Assembly: GCF_963678635.1 (NCBI RefSeq)
Contig: NC_087071.1
Coordinates: 10,429,088-10,491,087 of the forward strand
Direction: 5' to 3'
DNA from: Symsagittifera roscoffensis
Lineage: Eukaryota > Xenacoelomorpha > Acoela > Convolutidae
Length of the DNA: 62,000 nucleotides
Shown: in pieces, positions 23,402 through 36,411 of the stretch
How the letters are laid out: each line of letters starts with the position of its first letter
Position numbering within the stretch: the stretch's first letter is position 1
Made by a program: the position numbers and the translations under genes
The notes under the pieces: model-generated
Seen by the model: only the letters and a program-made list of their open reading frames with translations
What the model was told of the DNA's origin: nothing
The model's database searches: none

Positions 23402-25224
23402 TTTTTTCAGAATCAACAAGACAGACTCCTGAAAAAACTGTTTTTTACCACTTCGTTTTTTAAAGACTATATTATATTTCCTGTGTGTCAGATTCAACTA
23501 TCTTAAAATAATATCGAGACGCAGAACTTGTCCCATTCGTCCACTCAAAATAACATTCTTAGCTGATAGCCACAAGTTTTTTCAATACAAGGTTTGATTT
23601 TTTTTGCTTTCATTGGGATCAATAATGAAAAATCGATAATTGAAAGAAAAAACTAATTTCTTTATGTTGGTGAAGAAAGTTAAAAACAGAAGTATAATTT
23701 TCGCTATTAATTTCTTTTCCCATTTAAAGTTTTTTAGTGAAAAATGATGCAATTCCTAAATTGTTTTAGTGGATTAATCGAAACAACAAAATATCGTCGA
23801 GTGTATTAACGTTATTCTGTATACACTAATGAAAAATCAAAACTTCTTTTATCTTGTTTATTATGGCATCTTTTAACTTCATGTTTGTTTCAAATTTGCA
23901 AAATGAAGCTCATATGTCTGCGGGAGAAAAATTGAACCAAGAAAATCTCGTATTGATCACTTTGGTTTGTCTCAAACTATGGTCTGTCATAAATTTTTTG
24001 GGGCCATTTTCAAAAAACGTGAGATTTGTTTTCATGTTGTTACTGGCCTTGTTGCTTTTTATCATTTGTGAAAGGAAAAAAGAGCAAACTCCTATAATTA
24101 ATTTCTTTCAGTTTTACAGAGAAACAAAATGTTTTTTTGGTAATATTCAAATGAAAAGAAAATCAATTTAGCAATTTTTCGAATTACAACAAAAATTGGT
24201 TCTCGCTGTTGGTTTCTAACACTGTGTCTCCCTTACTTTATTTTTTACACTTTTCTCTATCTTTTTGAGCAGACGAATTAGAAAAAGATAATTGTAAATT
24301 TTTATTGATTTTTGAGAATTTCAAGATATTGCACATGATGTCTGTCGAGTCAAAAGTTTTATTCGAATCGTTCATTCATTTTTTAATAGAAAAATACCAC
24401 CCGCAAGCACAAAACGTCAAAGTGATCGAGCAACTTCACCAAAGTCATTTCATTTTTGGAGCGCCGATTATTTCTTTCTATTGTACAGTAGTGCATGCGA
24501 GGCAAATGAATGATTTATTACCGTTCATATCATACAATTTTTTTCGTTGTTCAGACTACAAAAACTTTTAGTTGACCTGTTGATTTTTCATGATATCTTA
24601 ATGCAATTTAGAAAACTTGCCAAAAATTTTGTTAGTAATAAGAGGAATTCATACAGAAAAATCTGAAAAACAGGTTGCAAAACTTGTGCACTTTTCTTAT
24701 AGAAAGTATAATTTGACTTTTCAGATTGTAAACTTTGGTTGAAGCTTCAGTTTGTTTTTTTTATTAATTTTTACTAACGGTTCTTATGAACAAGATTTTA
24801 AAACCCTGAGTAGTAACGCAAAAAGTTGCATTCGGAGTTAAACGCTAATAAACAGCAATCCAAATATTTAATACATCTTAACTCTTCAAATCTTAAATCA
24901 TAGTTGACAGTATTCTGATGCTTGCAAAAAGAAGTCACGATCGGAATACTTTGCCCTGTTTTCTAAGGTATTTTCATTAGTTTCCCGCACTACTAAATTG
25001 AGTCGAATATAAATCGAATATTATACAAATGATGTACTATATAGAAAACGATTTACGATAGCCAGCCCATTTAGATACGTAAATTGATTTAAAACCGATT
25101 AAGTGGATTGTTTTTACGAAAGAAAAAAATCCAAGTTATTGCATAAAAAATGAATACAAATCGACTTAAGTGGATTTTTGCAAAATAGTGAAAATCATCA
25201 AAATCTCAACAAAACAGATTTAAT
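23402..25224. other. No gene supported
   Basis: Two ATG-started frames occur (23854-24171, hydrophobic; 24305-24571), but I find no splice context or family motif. Part of the second (ATACCACCCGCAAGCACA) resembles the repeat R edge. They are left uncalled. Confidence 0.35.
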
Positions 25225-25745
25225 GTAACTATTTTTTTTGTTTCGAAGCTTGAGCAAATTTTCTACTCAAGATTACCTCAAGGAGAGCTTCAGAGAGCAA
25301 GAGACACTCGAGGAGAGTTTTGCGCTGCAAACTTCTGTGTTTAAGGGATATCCTTTCAATTTAAGCAAAACTAAGAATTTTCGCGGTACAACCAAGCATT
25401 TTTTTTTGAAATTTCTTTTGTTTAATAAATGCAGTCATATTATAAATGTTCTAGGTTTCAAGGCAGAAGTTTTAGTTATCAGTTATTCTCAAGGTTTACT
25501 TTCAGGCCAAACGTCAAAATGTAAAGCAAATTGAAAGGCATGTTAAAGTTTTCTTTCCAGTAATTCTCTTTCGTTTGATAGTCTAGAAAAGATGATTATA
25601 ATCTGCATAAAAAGGCATACAAATAAGTCGTTAAGAATATGTTTGAATTGATTCAAAGTCATGTTTTGTTACTCTTATCCGTAGGAAAATGGAACCAAAA
25701 AAACGTTTATAAAAATGTTCAAATCGAATAAAAGTCTATTGAAAT
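25225..25745. repeat. Block duplication A, first part
   Basis: TTCGAAGCTTGAGCAAA, CACTCGAGGAGA, the CTTCTGTGTTT/CTTCGGTGTTT pair and the order of further motifs match 28185-28805. This is a diverged segmental copy. Confidence 0.65.
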
Positions 25746-25789
25746 TGACTTTTAGGCTACAGATTTGCAACGACAGATTATATTTATGT

Positions 25790-26321
25790 GGATTCCAATT
25801 AAAATTTGAGGATTCTGCTTACAAATTGAGGATACCGTTTACACTTGCGGAATCAACGACAACCTCAGTGTATAAAACACATTGATTATCAATTGATCAT
25901 GGATTCCACAAACTGTTCCGAATTCCAAAAAAATAGTTGCGGATTCTGCAAAGGTAGGTGGATTCCGCAAACTTAAGTGAGTTCAGCTGACTTTTTGAGG
26001 ATTGCGCTTACTTTTTGCAATTTGAACTTACAATTGCGGATTCCATGACAGCTTAAGTTTACTAAACACAATCATTAATAATTGTTCATGGATTCTAAAA
26101 TATTTTTCGGATTCAGCAAAACTTATTTTGGATTCCTCATGCTCTGTTGTGGATTCAGCAAAATTGTCTGTATCTGGAGCGGTTTTGAGCAATACAGTGT
26201 TTTAGCTATTTTTCTGTGGAATCCAAAAGTGTAATAAGATTTTTTTACAAGTAGCAATGTTGCGGATTCGGATCTGTTACACAATCCGCTTACAATTCAC
26301 AAAAAGCACACGTTGGCCTCG
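25790..26321 (+). mobile_element. GAGGCC-TIR element with GCGGATTCC array (left end missing)
   Basis: Matches 30690-31248 closely (ATTGATCATGGATTCCACAA, CCGCAAACTTAAGTGAGTT). The right end TTGGCCTCG at 26313-26321 is followed by TA. The left terminal repeat is absent, which fits a deletion inside block A. Confidence 0.65.
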
Positions 26322-27179
26322 TAATGGTTGTATAAAAACATGTGACTTAATGACGAATTCGCAAATTAAGAAAACAGCCGTACAAAACTCTAAAAAACCC
26401 AAATATTCCGTTTCATGGAAAAAACGAAGTATCAATTTGCTTATTACTGAATATCTGTTTTTATGTTTTTTGCAGCTTTGAGTGTGTCTATATCGCTTCA
26501 AAGATATTTCTAGTTTTGAGTTGAATTTTACATCAGCTGTTGAAATGATAAAAAAATAAAAAGCAGAGGTGCGTGAGGAACGGAACAAAACTTTTATGGC
26601 TATTTTCATGATTTTTCAAACACTGGCTCAAAATTGGTGGATAAGTATTAAAAATTAACCAATTGTTTCTCAAAAATCCGAAGGTTTGACCGAAGGCTCA
26701 AAAATCCGGAGGCTAAAAAAACCTTTATCAGTTTGACTTGAATCTTAGAATTTTAATGCAAATGTTTCGTATATTAAAACCAAAACAGATAAAGTAAGGC
26801 CTTCCAGTGCTGTTAAGAAAACGATTCTAATCAGGTTTTTACAGAGAATGTAAAGATTTTAAAAAAATTTATATCCCTTGCAAAATTTTTGGCTGCAATA
26901 TTGTTTTCGGTTAACGAATATGAATGAAGTTGGTTAAACAGAAACCGACCATTTTGACGACCAATTTGAATTTACTTGTGATTTTCTCCAAATATAAACT
27001 TTTTAAGCCATAGTTTTTGGCCGACTAAACTTTTCAATGCCACCAAAATTTTCAATAATTTGGCATTAACAATGTTCATGTGAGCAAAATGTATGGAAAA
27101 CTACCTGACGAAAAAAAGTTCTTTCTTTGCTTCTTTTGATAAACACCAATTTCTGACCGCTAAATTTTTGCTTCCTAAT
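26322..27179. repeat. Block duplication A, middle part
   Basis: Matches 31250-32090 in order (GTATAAAAACATGTG, AACAGTGGCTCAAAATT-like, TCAATGAAGTTGGTT-like, TTTGATAAACAC). No gene is supported; the 26277-26609 minus-strand frame is not conserved in the other copy. Confidence 0.6.
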
Positions 27180-28120
27180 TTTACTGACAACTATTAGGTG
27201 TGTTTGTTTGTGTGAGTATTTGTGTATACGTATGTGTATACTTGCGTGCATGTATGTGTGCATGAATAATTTTTTATATGTGTCAGTGCATGTGCTTATG
27301 CATGTGGGTATGTATGAGCGTATGCATGTATGTATGTATGCGTGTATGTGTTTACGTACAATCACATCTACATAGATACGCACTTATATTCATTTTCACA
27401 TTCATACCATAAACACACATACATTCTAATTTAGTTTCTCACAATAATTTATACGCACACACAGACTTTTTAACTTCATAGTAACACACATTCTCGCTCA
27501 GACAGATATATACTTAACTACAAAAAGACATACACAGATAGATACATATACAAATACAATTATACAAATTTACGAGCAACCATAAAAACACACCTATATG
27601 CACATATATCAACACATACATACTCGCATGCATATACACATGCAGAAGTACATACACTACACCTTCATACACAAATCCATTCATAAAAAAACTTAGATAT
27701 ATACTTAACTACAAAAAGACATACACACATAGATACATATACAAACACAATTATACAAATTTACGAGCAACCATAAAAACACACCTATATGCACATATAT
27801 CAACACATACATACTCGCATGCATATAAACATGCAAAAATACATACATTACACCTTCATACAGATATCCATGCATAAAAAAAACTTAAAGTTTCAAATTT
27901 TTATGCTAAATAAATTTTGTATCCTTATTGCCTCTGTTTTGACTGTTGTTGCTCATGTTCTAATGATATTTTCTTTTTTTATATTTATATATATATGTGT
28001 GTGAATGTGTGTATGTAAGTTTGTTTATATATATTCATACGCAAATGAAAACGTCTTCCCATGCATACATTCAAACTTTCTTGCATACACACATTCATAC
28101 TTACATACAAAAGTACACAT
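27180..28120. repeat. ATAC/GTAT microsatellite tract with 191-bp tandem repeat
   Basis: TGTATGTG-type repeats on the left change to ACACATAC-type repeats on the right. A 191-bp unit beginning GATATATACTTAACTACAAA occurs twice, at about 27505-27695 and 27696-27890, with few differences. Frames here are repeat by-products. Confidence 0.85.
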
Positions 28121-28179
28121 CGATATACTTTGACTTTCCGGATGTACCGAAAATCATCAAAACTAAAAAAAGTTGGTTT

Positions 28180-28811
28180 CCCACAACTATTTTTTTCGAA
28201 GCTTGAGCAAACTTTCTAGTCATGATAACCTCAAAAGGAGCTGAAAAGAGCAACAGTCACTCGAGGAGAACTCTCTAACACAGACTTCGGTGTTTGAGAG
28301 TTTCTTTTTTAAATTATGCAAAACTAAGTGTTTCCGCGGTAAAAAGCAGTTTAACTATGGAAAATAGTTTGAAATTTCATTCATGTCATTAACGCTCTAG
28401 GCTCAAGTTTGATAGACAAATACATTATAACGAAAAACATCAAAACTAAAAAAAAATTCGTTGCAGACATTTCAGATATCAGTTATACTAATAGCTTATT
28501 TCCATGCCACCAAACATCAGAACGAAATCTAAATTGAAAAGCATATTTTAAATGGTTTTTCTCTATTGTTTGATGGTCTAACAAACCTGAAAGACATCTT
28601 TATGTTACCAGTAAAAAAAGGCCATACAAAAACCGTTTAAAAAATTATGAATTGATTCAAATTGATTTTATTGTTGCTCAAATCAGTAGGAAAAGGAAAC
28701 CACGAAAAACGTTGACAAAAATGGATTCAAATCGATTTAGAATTGATTGAAAGAGAATTTTTGTTTTAAACCGACTGGATTTTAAATCGATTCAAATCAG
28801 TTTTTAAGGTA
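28180..28811. repeat. Block duplication B, first part
   Basis: Diverged copy of 25225-25745, interrupted at its right edge by the foldback element at 28812. Confidence 0.65.
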
Positions 28812-29499
28812 CAGTGCTGATGTCAGATTCAAACGCGTTCTTCCCAAATTGGGTTAAAATTAGACAAAAAGTGAAGAGAACAAAAGTTGCTTAGAATTTT
28901 ATCAAAATTAATATGGTGCAATTTTTTCTCCAAAATTTTCAACCAATTTTTAACCCAAAAATGAGTCATTTTGGTTTTTTTTTCAATTAATCAAAAATTA
29001 CACTGAAACTACTTTTTTAATTGATGAGAAAATTATATCACTAGAAGCCTCTTATATAGCCCAGCAAAATTTAAGAAGGTTTAAATCTCCAAAAGTTTGC
29101 GCAAATTGATTAAAATTTGATATTCTGGGTTTTATATAGTAAAAATCACATTTATTGACTATCAAGTAAAAACTTTTTCTCTTATACTGGTTTTTGGAGA
29201 CTTAACTCTTCTTAAACTTTGTTGGGCTATGTAGGAGGCTTCTTGTCATAACATTTTCTCATCAATTAACAAAGTAGTTTCAGTGTAATTCTTGATTAAT
29301 TGAAAAAAGTCAAAATGACCCATTTTTGGGGTAAAATTTTGGCTGAGAATTTTGGAGAAAAATTGCACCATATTAAATTTGATAAAATTCTAAGCAACTT
29401 TTGTTCTCTTCACTTTTTGTCTAATCTTAACCCAATTTGAAAACGCGTTTGAAAATTCAAGTTTTGTTTGTTTTGTCCGGATAATTTAAATCAGCACTG
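28812..29499. mobile_element. 688-bp foldback MITE flanked by TA
   Basis: The ends CAGTGCTGAT and ATCAGCACTG are flanked by TA on both sides (28810-28811 and 29500-29501). After a short unmatched stretch the arms pair over roughly 300 bp, for example GACAAAAAGTGAAGAGAACA on the left against TGTTCTCTTCACTTTTTGTC on the right. Almost the whole element can fold on itself. CAGTG ends plus TA fit the Tc1/mariner group. No coding frame is present. Confidence 0.88.
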
Positions 29500-30424
29500 T
29501 ATCTGCTACCTTATTTGAAAATTTTGGTTGCTATCCAAATCTTGTCAGTATGGTTTGTACAACGCTCATATCTACTTAATATTGATCTCGCTCCAATTAG
29601 GGGTACCATTTCGTCTCTAGATCTTATATAGAAGCGATTTGGGCTAGCTAAAGAAATCAATTTGCATTGAAAACTGTCTATCTTTCAAAACTAGAGAACC
29701 AATAAAAACATGTCAAAAATGTGTGAAAACGTCGAAGCATCATCTAAAAAGTAAATTTGTAGAAAAACTTAGCCTTAATAAAAGTTTAACTACCTCATAA
29801 CTTTTTCCTATTGAAACTTTCAGACTGCATATTCTCATGATGCTGAGGACTAATTAACCCGTGTAACAATGGATAGACAACTTCACTTCTGCTTTTTGAT
29901 ATCCTTTTTTTTGCTGACTTGAATGAATGAAACTTAAGAAAAACACAATTTTGATGTTTCGTGTCTTAGCCTCAAAATTACTATATAAAATAACAAATTT
30001 GAAGTGGCCAGTCCAAGTCGAAGTTATGATTTTTTCAACTAACCTACTAGAACTTGCTTGAAATCAAACTCTACGCCCCAAAGAAAAATTTATATAGTTT
30101 AAAAAACCGAAGGAATTTTTTGACAGAATAATAGGGATAAAAGAAATTGCAGAAAATGGAAAAAGAAAAAAAAAACAGGTTTTCTCTGTTTTTTTTTGGA
30201 TTGGTAATTATATTAGGAAGAATTTATACACTCTAAGGAGCAAGCATTCTTTCTTAAGCATTGTGCATGGGAATTGCCCAATTACAAGATGTCTAATTAG
30301 TTTCAAATCGAAGATTTGGTTTAATTCTTCAATCACTCGAATGAAGGTATGTACACTTCTGTACTGATTTCCGAGAAAAAAGAAAGCATTATACAAGGAA
30401 ATTTTCCGTCATTAAAATGTATAA
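29500..30424. other. No gene seen
   Basis: AT-rich DNA of block B with no counterpart in block A. A small minus-strand frame at 30208-30396 is not supported. Confidence 0.4.
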
Positions 30425-31248
30425 TGAGGCCAAATTGTGCACTGGATAGGCGTAAAATTTTGAGTCTGTATTTTCCTGGATTCCAGATATGTCTTTAAAC
30501 TTGTTCCAAAATGTATGTGGATTCCATTTACAAAAGATTCGTAAATTCCGCGTACAAATATCTGTAACGTGAATTTTTGTCTTCGCATTAGTTTAGTTGC
30601 AGATAAAGCAACGAGAAATTACAGGTAGTTGTTCCGGATTCCGCAACTTTAAGCTGATACTACTGCAAATGTAAGTGGAATCCGCAATTTTTTGTGCATT
30701 CCACTTACAATTTGAGGATTCGGCCTACAGTTTGCGGATAACGCTTGCAATTTGCGAATACCTTTTACACTTGCGGAATCCACGACAGCCTAAATGTACA
30801 AAACACATTGATTATTAATTGATCATGGATTCCACAAACTGTTCCGAATTCCAAAAAAAAAACAGTTGCGGATTCCGCCAATGTAGGTGGATTCCGCAAA
30901 CTTAAGTGAGTTCCGTTGACATTTTCAGGATTGCGCTTACTTTTTGCGATTTCAATTTACAATTGCGGATTCCACGACAGCTTAAATTTACTAAACACAT
31001 ATTGATAATGGTTCATGGTTTCCACAAACTGTTCCAAAAAAATTTTTATGCTTTCCACTAGCTTTTTTTTCGTGAATTCGCAAAATTGTCTTAATCTGGA
31101 GCGGTTTTGAGGAAGTGAGTGTCCTAATATTTGTCAGTGAAATCCAAAACAGCAATGAGATCAAAGAAAAATAGCAATGTTGCGGATTCCGCGACAAATC
31201 GGATTTTGGCCTTTTGCGGAATCCTCTTACAGTTCACAAAATGCCTCG
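30425..31248 (+). mobile_element. GAGGCC-TIR element with GCGGATTCC array, compact copy
   Basis: The left end TGAGGCCAAATTGTGCACTG and following GGATAGGCG match 15944, and the right end ATGCCTCG then TA matches 18860. The interior is built from degenerate units with the core GCGGATTCCGC and CTTACA spacers (30640-30990). It is about 824 bp with no coding capacity. Confidence 0.7.
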
Positions 31249-32095
31249 TAAGGTGTGTATAAAAGCATGTGTGTAGTTTTTTAATGAAATTTTTTTTTGA
31301 AGAATTCGCTAATCAAGAAATCAGTCGTAACAAATTCTAAGGAAAAACCGAAGATTGCGTTCTTAGACAAATATTAAGCATCAATTTGCTTTCTACTGAG
31401 TATTTGTTTTACTTTGCTGCTTTTAGTACGTCTATATCATTTCAATTTTTTTGGTAACTTTGATTTGATTTTTAAATGCTGAAATGATAAGGAAATAGAA
31501 GCCATGAAACGGAACGAAATTTTTTTGGCTATTTGTTTTTAATTTTCAAACAATGGCTCAAAATTGTTTGATTAGTATTAAAAAGTAAAACGATTGTCTC
31601 AATAGACAACAGAAGATCATGGGAACTGACCGCTAAACAAACTTAAATCAGTTTGATTCGAATTTTAGTTTTATAGTGCAAATGTTTGATTTATGAAAAC
31701 CAAAACTGAGGTAGTAAGTCCTTCCCGTACTGATGAGAAAACGATTCTCATCAATTTTTTACAGAGATTGCAGAGACTCTAAAAATAGACAGCCTTTGCA
31801 ATTTTTTTGGCATTATCTTTTGTGATTAACGAATCTCAATGAAGTTGGTTTACTCTAACCGAACATTTTGACAACAAATTTAAGTTTTTTTCTGATTTTC
31901 TCCAAAAGCAAATAAGACTTTTAGACTATAGTTTTGATACTTTCAATGATTTTTCATTAAGTGTGTTCGTGTAAGCAGAATGTATGAAAAACTTGATTTG
32001 AAAAAAAAATTCTTTGTTTCTTTGATAAACACTATGCTCAATTGCGCTCAACTTTTTGAACACTCAAATATCGCTGTTATGTTGTTAGTGATCAC
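31249..32095. repeat. Block duplication B, middle part
   Basis: Counterpart of 26322-27179. No gene is supported. Confidence 0.6.
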
Positions 32096-32430
32096 TAAAA
32101 CGAGTGTATCTATGTGTGAGTATTTGTGTATGCATATGTGTTTGCTTGCGTGTAAGGTATATGTGTATGAATAATTGTACATATTTTTCTGTGTTTGTGT
32201 GTAGGCATGTTTGTATGTGTATGTGTATGCACAAACTGCATTCACATAAATTTAGATACGCACGGATATTCATTTTCCCATACATACACACCTAGGTACA
32301 AGCATACATACACTCATACCTACATAGACTGATAAGTAACAGAAAATTATTTCACATAAATTTATACGCGTATACAAATTTATATACGCGTCGTTACCTA
32401 CATACACACATACATTAACACAAAAACATA
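32096..32430. repeat. ATAC/GTAT microsatellite, block B copy
   Basis: GTGTATG-type repeats followed by CATACACA-type repeats, in the same position relative to the duplicated block as 27180-28120. Confidence 0.8.
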
Positions 32431-34504
32431 CAGATTTTTTGACAAAAAAAAAGATATATTTCGAAACTAATCTCTTCTTTTGGTAAATTTTGGCAACATT
32501 TTTTCTAGGTTAAATTTTGCTAAAGAGAGATGAGTTCCGGAACTTTTTCCATTTTTTGTCGGAAAATCTCAGTAGCTATTTAAAAAGTGGGTCAAAGTTT
32601 ATCAAAAACCCAAGAAAACCATAAAGAAGGATCATTCAACTTCTGTCCAAATATTCTAAAACCTTGCTCGCAGTCATAATCTTTTATATTATGATTTCTG
32701 TAACAGTTTTACTATAATCGATATAAAAATATATTATAATCATTTATCAATTATGTTATTTCTCTTTTCGAAGTCAAATTATCATCATTCATCGATTACA
32801 ATCATTTATTAATCAATTTTTCAACTATAATCGATTTTTTTTCCAATTTCTATTTAAAATGTTTTGCACAATCGATTATAATTCTGTCTATTGACGATTT
32901 TTTTTCAACGTTGCATCTGAAATCCTTATATTTTACACTTCTGCTAGATGTTTGTTTGAGAAAATGTGAAATTTGTCTTAAACGTTTTCAAATCTATTCA
33001 AATTTTTCATGCGTACGTTTTTCCATTTCTACTCCATTAAAATTTTTTCATGTTGCACATTCTAAGTTTGTTTTATCCGACAAAGAATCAGCACGTTAAT
33101 TTAGTTTCAAGATATTTTAGGAAAGTTTGTTCTTTACCTACCGCGGGAGCCTTTCAACTGATATGAAAGGATCTCTATGGAATTTTGGTTTCGTCTTTAT
33201 AAACTTTATAAACTTTATATTCAGATGGGCCAAACATGTGAAACAATTTCTCGCTTTTAGAGATTTTGTTATTGAAAGAAAAATAATAAACCGTAAAATA
33301 TAATTAAAATAGGTTTTTGGTGTGACCAAAGTTTGACAAAAGCAAAGATTAGACCCAAAAGTAGATTCTGTTCTCAACAAATTCTTAACTTTAGAGTTCC
33401 GGAACTTTTTTTTCATTTTTTTTCTCTTTTTTTTGGTTAAACTTTTTTGGAAATCTTTGGAAAATCTTTGAAAAAGAATTGCCCAACTTCGTTTGCAAAC
33501 CTTCGACAAAAATCGACTCTAAAATCAATGCTATCGTTTTTTTGTTCGCAATTATCTGAGGTTTCCTGAATCATTTTAAAACAGTTCAAACCGCATCCGT
33601 TTCCTGTCGGTTATATTTTGATTTTAGTACCAGCATTACCAGTTGTTTGAAATTTCTACTAATTTATACCTTTTGCACAAAAATATTTTATAATCGACCA
33701 TAATTGATTATCATCTTTTTCGTATGTGCGTTTTGTCTTCGATCTTGCAAGTGAAATGCTTAGAGTTTACGCTTTTTGGAGTCGTTGGTCTATGTGATAA
33801 TAAAGAAATTTTATAATTATTGTTTTCCAAACCAATTCAAACTTAGAGTGTTTATTATTTTTTTTATTTTCTTCTCCATTAAAATTAGTTCATGATGCAC
33901 ATTTTAAACTTTTGGACCACCGAAATATCAGCAAGTTGCTTCATTTGCGTGGCCAATTCACAACGGTTGTTTTCTTATCTATCTACCGCGAAAATTTTTC
34001 ATCTAAAAATCAAGGATCTCTTGTTTCATGGTAAAACTTTACGTTCACATGAACCAAAGATGAAAATTAATAACTCATAAGATAAAAATAAAAAAAAACT
34101 TTTGGTGTGACAAAAATTTGCCAAAAGAAGAATTTATAGCCATTCCTAATTGATTTTATTTGATATAAAGGGTGTTTTATGAAATATAATCTTGTAGAAA
34201 ATTTTACCATCATATGATTATAATCGATTATAAATCGTTAAAACACCTAACTTCTGTAATTATATCTAGTTAAAATTGTCAAGATATCATTACAATAATC
34301 CGTTTCATTTGATTACTTCCACCTAAACTTAGATGCAAGAAATTTTGTTGACATGAACTTGTCAAGTCAGCCAGTATTTCTGTAAAGGTTTCTAGAGTAA
34401 GCCAAAGTTCTGTAAAATTGTTGATAAACCTCAAAGGTTGTTGGATATGGTTGGTTAGCGAACAGAACATAAACAAGTTGCTGCGGTAAGTAACGCTAGT
34501 CAAT
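32431..34504. other. No gene seen; TAATCGATTATAAT motifs
   Basis: Motifs such as ATCGATTATAAT occur near 32720-32890, 33690-33710 and 34215-34235. Frames at 33138-33509 and 33892-34080 show no family features. Confidence 0.4.
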
Positions 34505-34508
34505 CTAA

Positions 34509-35110
34509 ATGAGTTTAACTTTAGCGCCTATATTACCCATATATCTAGCAATGAAACAATGTGACAGTTTTCAAATCATTCACGATGATCTAAAGAGTGT
34601 TAACCTGTTAAACCAAGCTGTTAGTAAACTTCCGCCTAACCTCAAGGAAGCTTGGTCAATGCATACTGTTAGGCGTAATTGGCAGCGACCAACACTCTTA
34701 GACTTTAACAACTGGTCGAAAGAAAAGGCCGAGGGGCATGAAAGTTTACGTGTACTCAACTCTAATGCAAAAAACGAGGAACCAGTTAAACCAAAAACAA
34801 CCAAAGTTTTTGCAGCCAATGGCCAGGTAACTAGTAAGGCTCAGGATAAGTCTTAGTTTCCACCGTGCGTTTTGTTTAAGGGTAGTCACGCATTGTAGAA
34901 CTGTGCCGTTTTCAAGGAAAAGAATGCTACTCAGCGAGCAAAATACGTAGCTGAACAGAAACTTTGCTTCTCTTGCCTCAACGGCAATCATAGTTTCCGG
35001 CAATGTTCTAGAGCTAAAAAGTGCCCAAAACCAGAGTTTGATAGCACACATAATGTCTTGCTCCATGGAGCCGAAAAATATTTCCTCGGTGGGAAAATTC
35101 AAATGTGTCA
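34509..35110 (+). pseudogene. BEL/Pao Gag C-terminus with zinc knuckle
   Basis: The frame 34509-34856 encodes a Gag segment with LPPNLKEAW and RPTLLDFNNW, typical of the helical end of BEL Gag. After a stop, a frame with CFSCLNGNHSFRQC (34965-35006) forms a C-x2-C-x4-H-x4-C zinc knuckle, which binds genomic RNA in the particle. The first part of Gag is absent. Confidence 0.8.
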
Positions 35111-35199
35111 AAAAAGGCTGGAACACTCAAATCAAAAGAGAATACAAACACTTCCACCCATGCCGCTGTTAGTGATGTACATGACATTGAATAATCTTC

Positions 35200-35817
35200 G
35201 TCACTCGTTAACCATCTCGGCTTAGTAGGGGAGCCCGTTAACTTGTCAATTAGTGGTTTCAATTCAACCACCGTCGTTGAGACTCAGAGGGTCAAGTTTA
35301 CAGTTTTGTCCGAGATTTCGTACTTCCTCTGTGTGCATATGTTAAAGACAATATTCGGATTGGTTCCGAATTGATCAATATTGCCGATTTGCAGAATAAA
35401 TATCCACAATTAGCAACTATTAAGCCCACTCAATATACTTATGAGGACGTTGAAGTTATTATAGGACAAGACTACTACCACGCCGTTAGACCCATTGAGT
35501 TCATCTTGGGAGATGATAAAAACTCACCGTGTTCCGTTCGCCTACCGATAGGTTGGTTCATAAGTGGTCCGTTGCCACATTCCGTTAATTCTACTTCTTC
35601 GTGTTTCAAGTGTGTTGTTGAAGATTTTTCTCTGACCGACCAGATAAAATCCTGGTACGAGTTAGAATCTTATGGTGCTTTCAAACAAGTCGATGCCCGT
35701 TCCGCCGAGGATAAACATGCTTTATCCATCCTAAATTCTGAAACCGTTCACAATGGGGAAAGATACATTGTGCCTATGCTTTGGACTGATAGTAATGTCA
35801 GTCTACTAAACAACTAA
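35200..35817 (+). pseudogene. BEL/Pao aspartic protease region (DUF1758-like)
   Basis: A degenerate start near 35215-35370 leads into the frame 35371-35817, which contains IADLQNKYP, EVIIGQDYYHAV and LPIGWFISGPLP. These are hallmarks of the protease region before BEL reverse transcriptase; the protease cuts the polyprotein. The piece ends at a TAA and is separated by frame breaks from the RT. Confidence 0.75.
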
Positions 35818-35844
35818 AACTCGTTACTCGTCCAATTTAAAACA

Positions 35845-36411
35845 TTGGAGAAAAGGCTAAGTAAAGACCCTGAACTGCGCGAAAGATTCGCAGATACAAT
35901 TAGAGAGTACATTAGGAAAGGCTATGTCGTTACCGTCGAGCCGCATGATCCACATAAGCGTTCCGATCGCGAGTGCTATCTTCCACACCATCCCGTCGTA
36001 AATCCGAATAAGCTGGGTAAGGTGCGCCGAGTCCTTAATGGAGCTTCTAAGTTTAACGGCACATCCTTGAATAAGTCCTTATTGGTGGGTCCGGACCAAC
36101 TCCAAAATTTAATTTTTGTACTTTTGCGATTCCTTCAACACAAGTACGCCGTCTGCGCGAATATAGAGGGTATGTTCCTCCAGGTAGGAGTCCTTGCCCG
36201 CGATCAAATTTCGCTCCGTTTTTTGTGGCGGGAGGATACCACTTCCGATGTGGTAGTTCATCAGTACACTCGCCATATATTTGGCGCACGAGATTTGCCT
36301 ACGTGCGCCATTTTCGCCTTGCAAAAAACAACAACTGATAATATGTCCACATACCCTGAGGCCGCCTCAGTTGTAAATGAAAAACTTTACATGGAGGATT
36401 ACTTAGATTAG
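35845..36411 (+). pseudogene. BEL/Pao reverse transcriptase, first part
   Basis: LPHHPVVNPNKLGKVRRVLN, GPDQLQNLI and ISLRFLW are characteristic of Pao reverse transcriptases. The catalytic site reads YMEDYLD (from 36388) in place of Y-x-D-D, so one of the paired aspartates is Glu. A stop follows at 36409. The enzyme would copy element RNA into DNA; this copy cannot. Confidence 0.85.

Noticed and set aside
24305-24571. 88-aa frame as a further host exon
   Set aside because: No plausible splice sites around it, and part overlaps a repeat-R-like motif.
33138-33509. 123-aa minus-strand Lys/Phe-rich frame
   Set aside because: Low-complexity A/T translation without motif.
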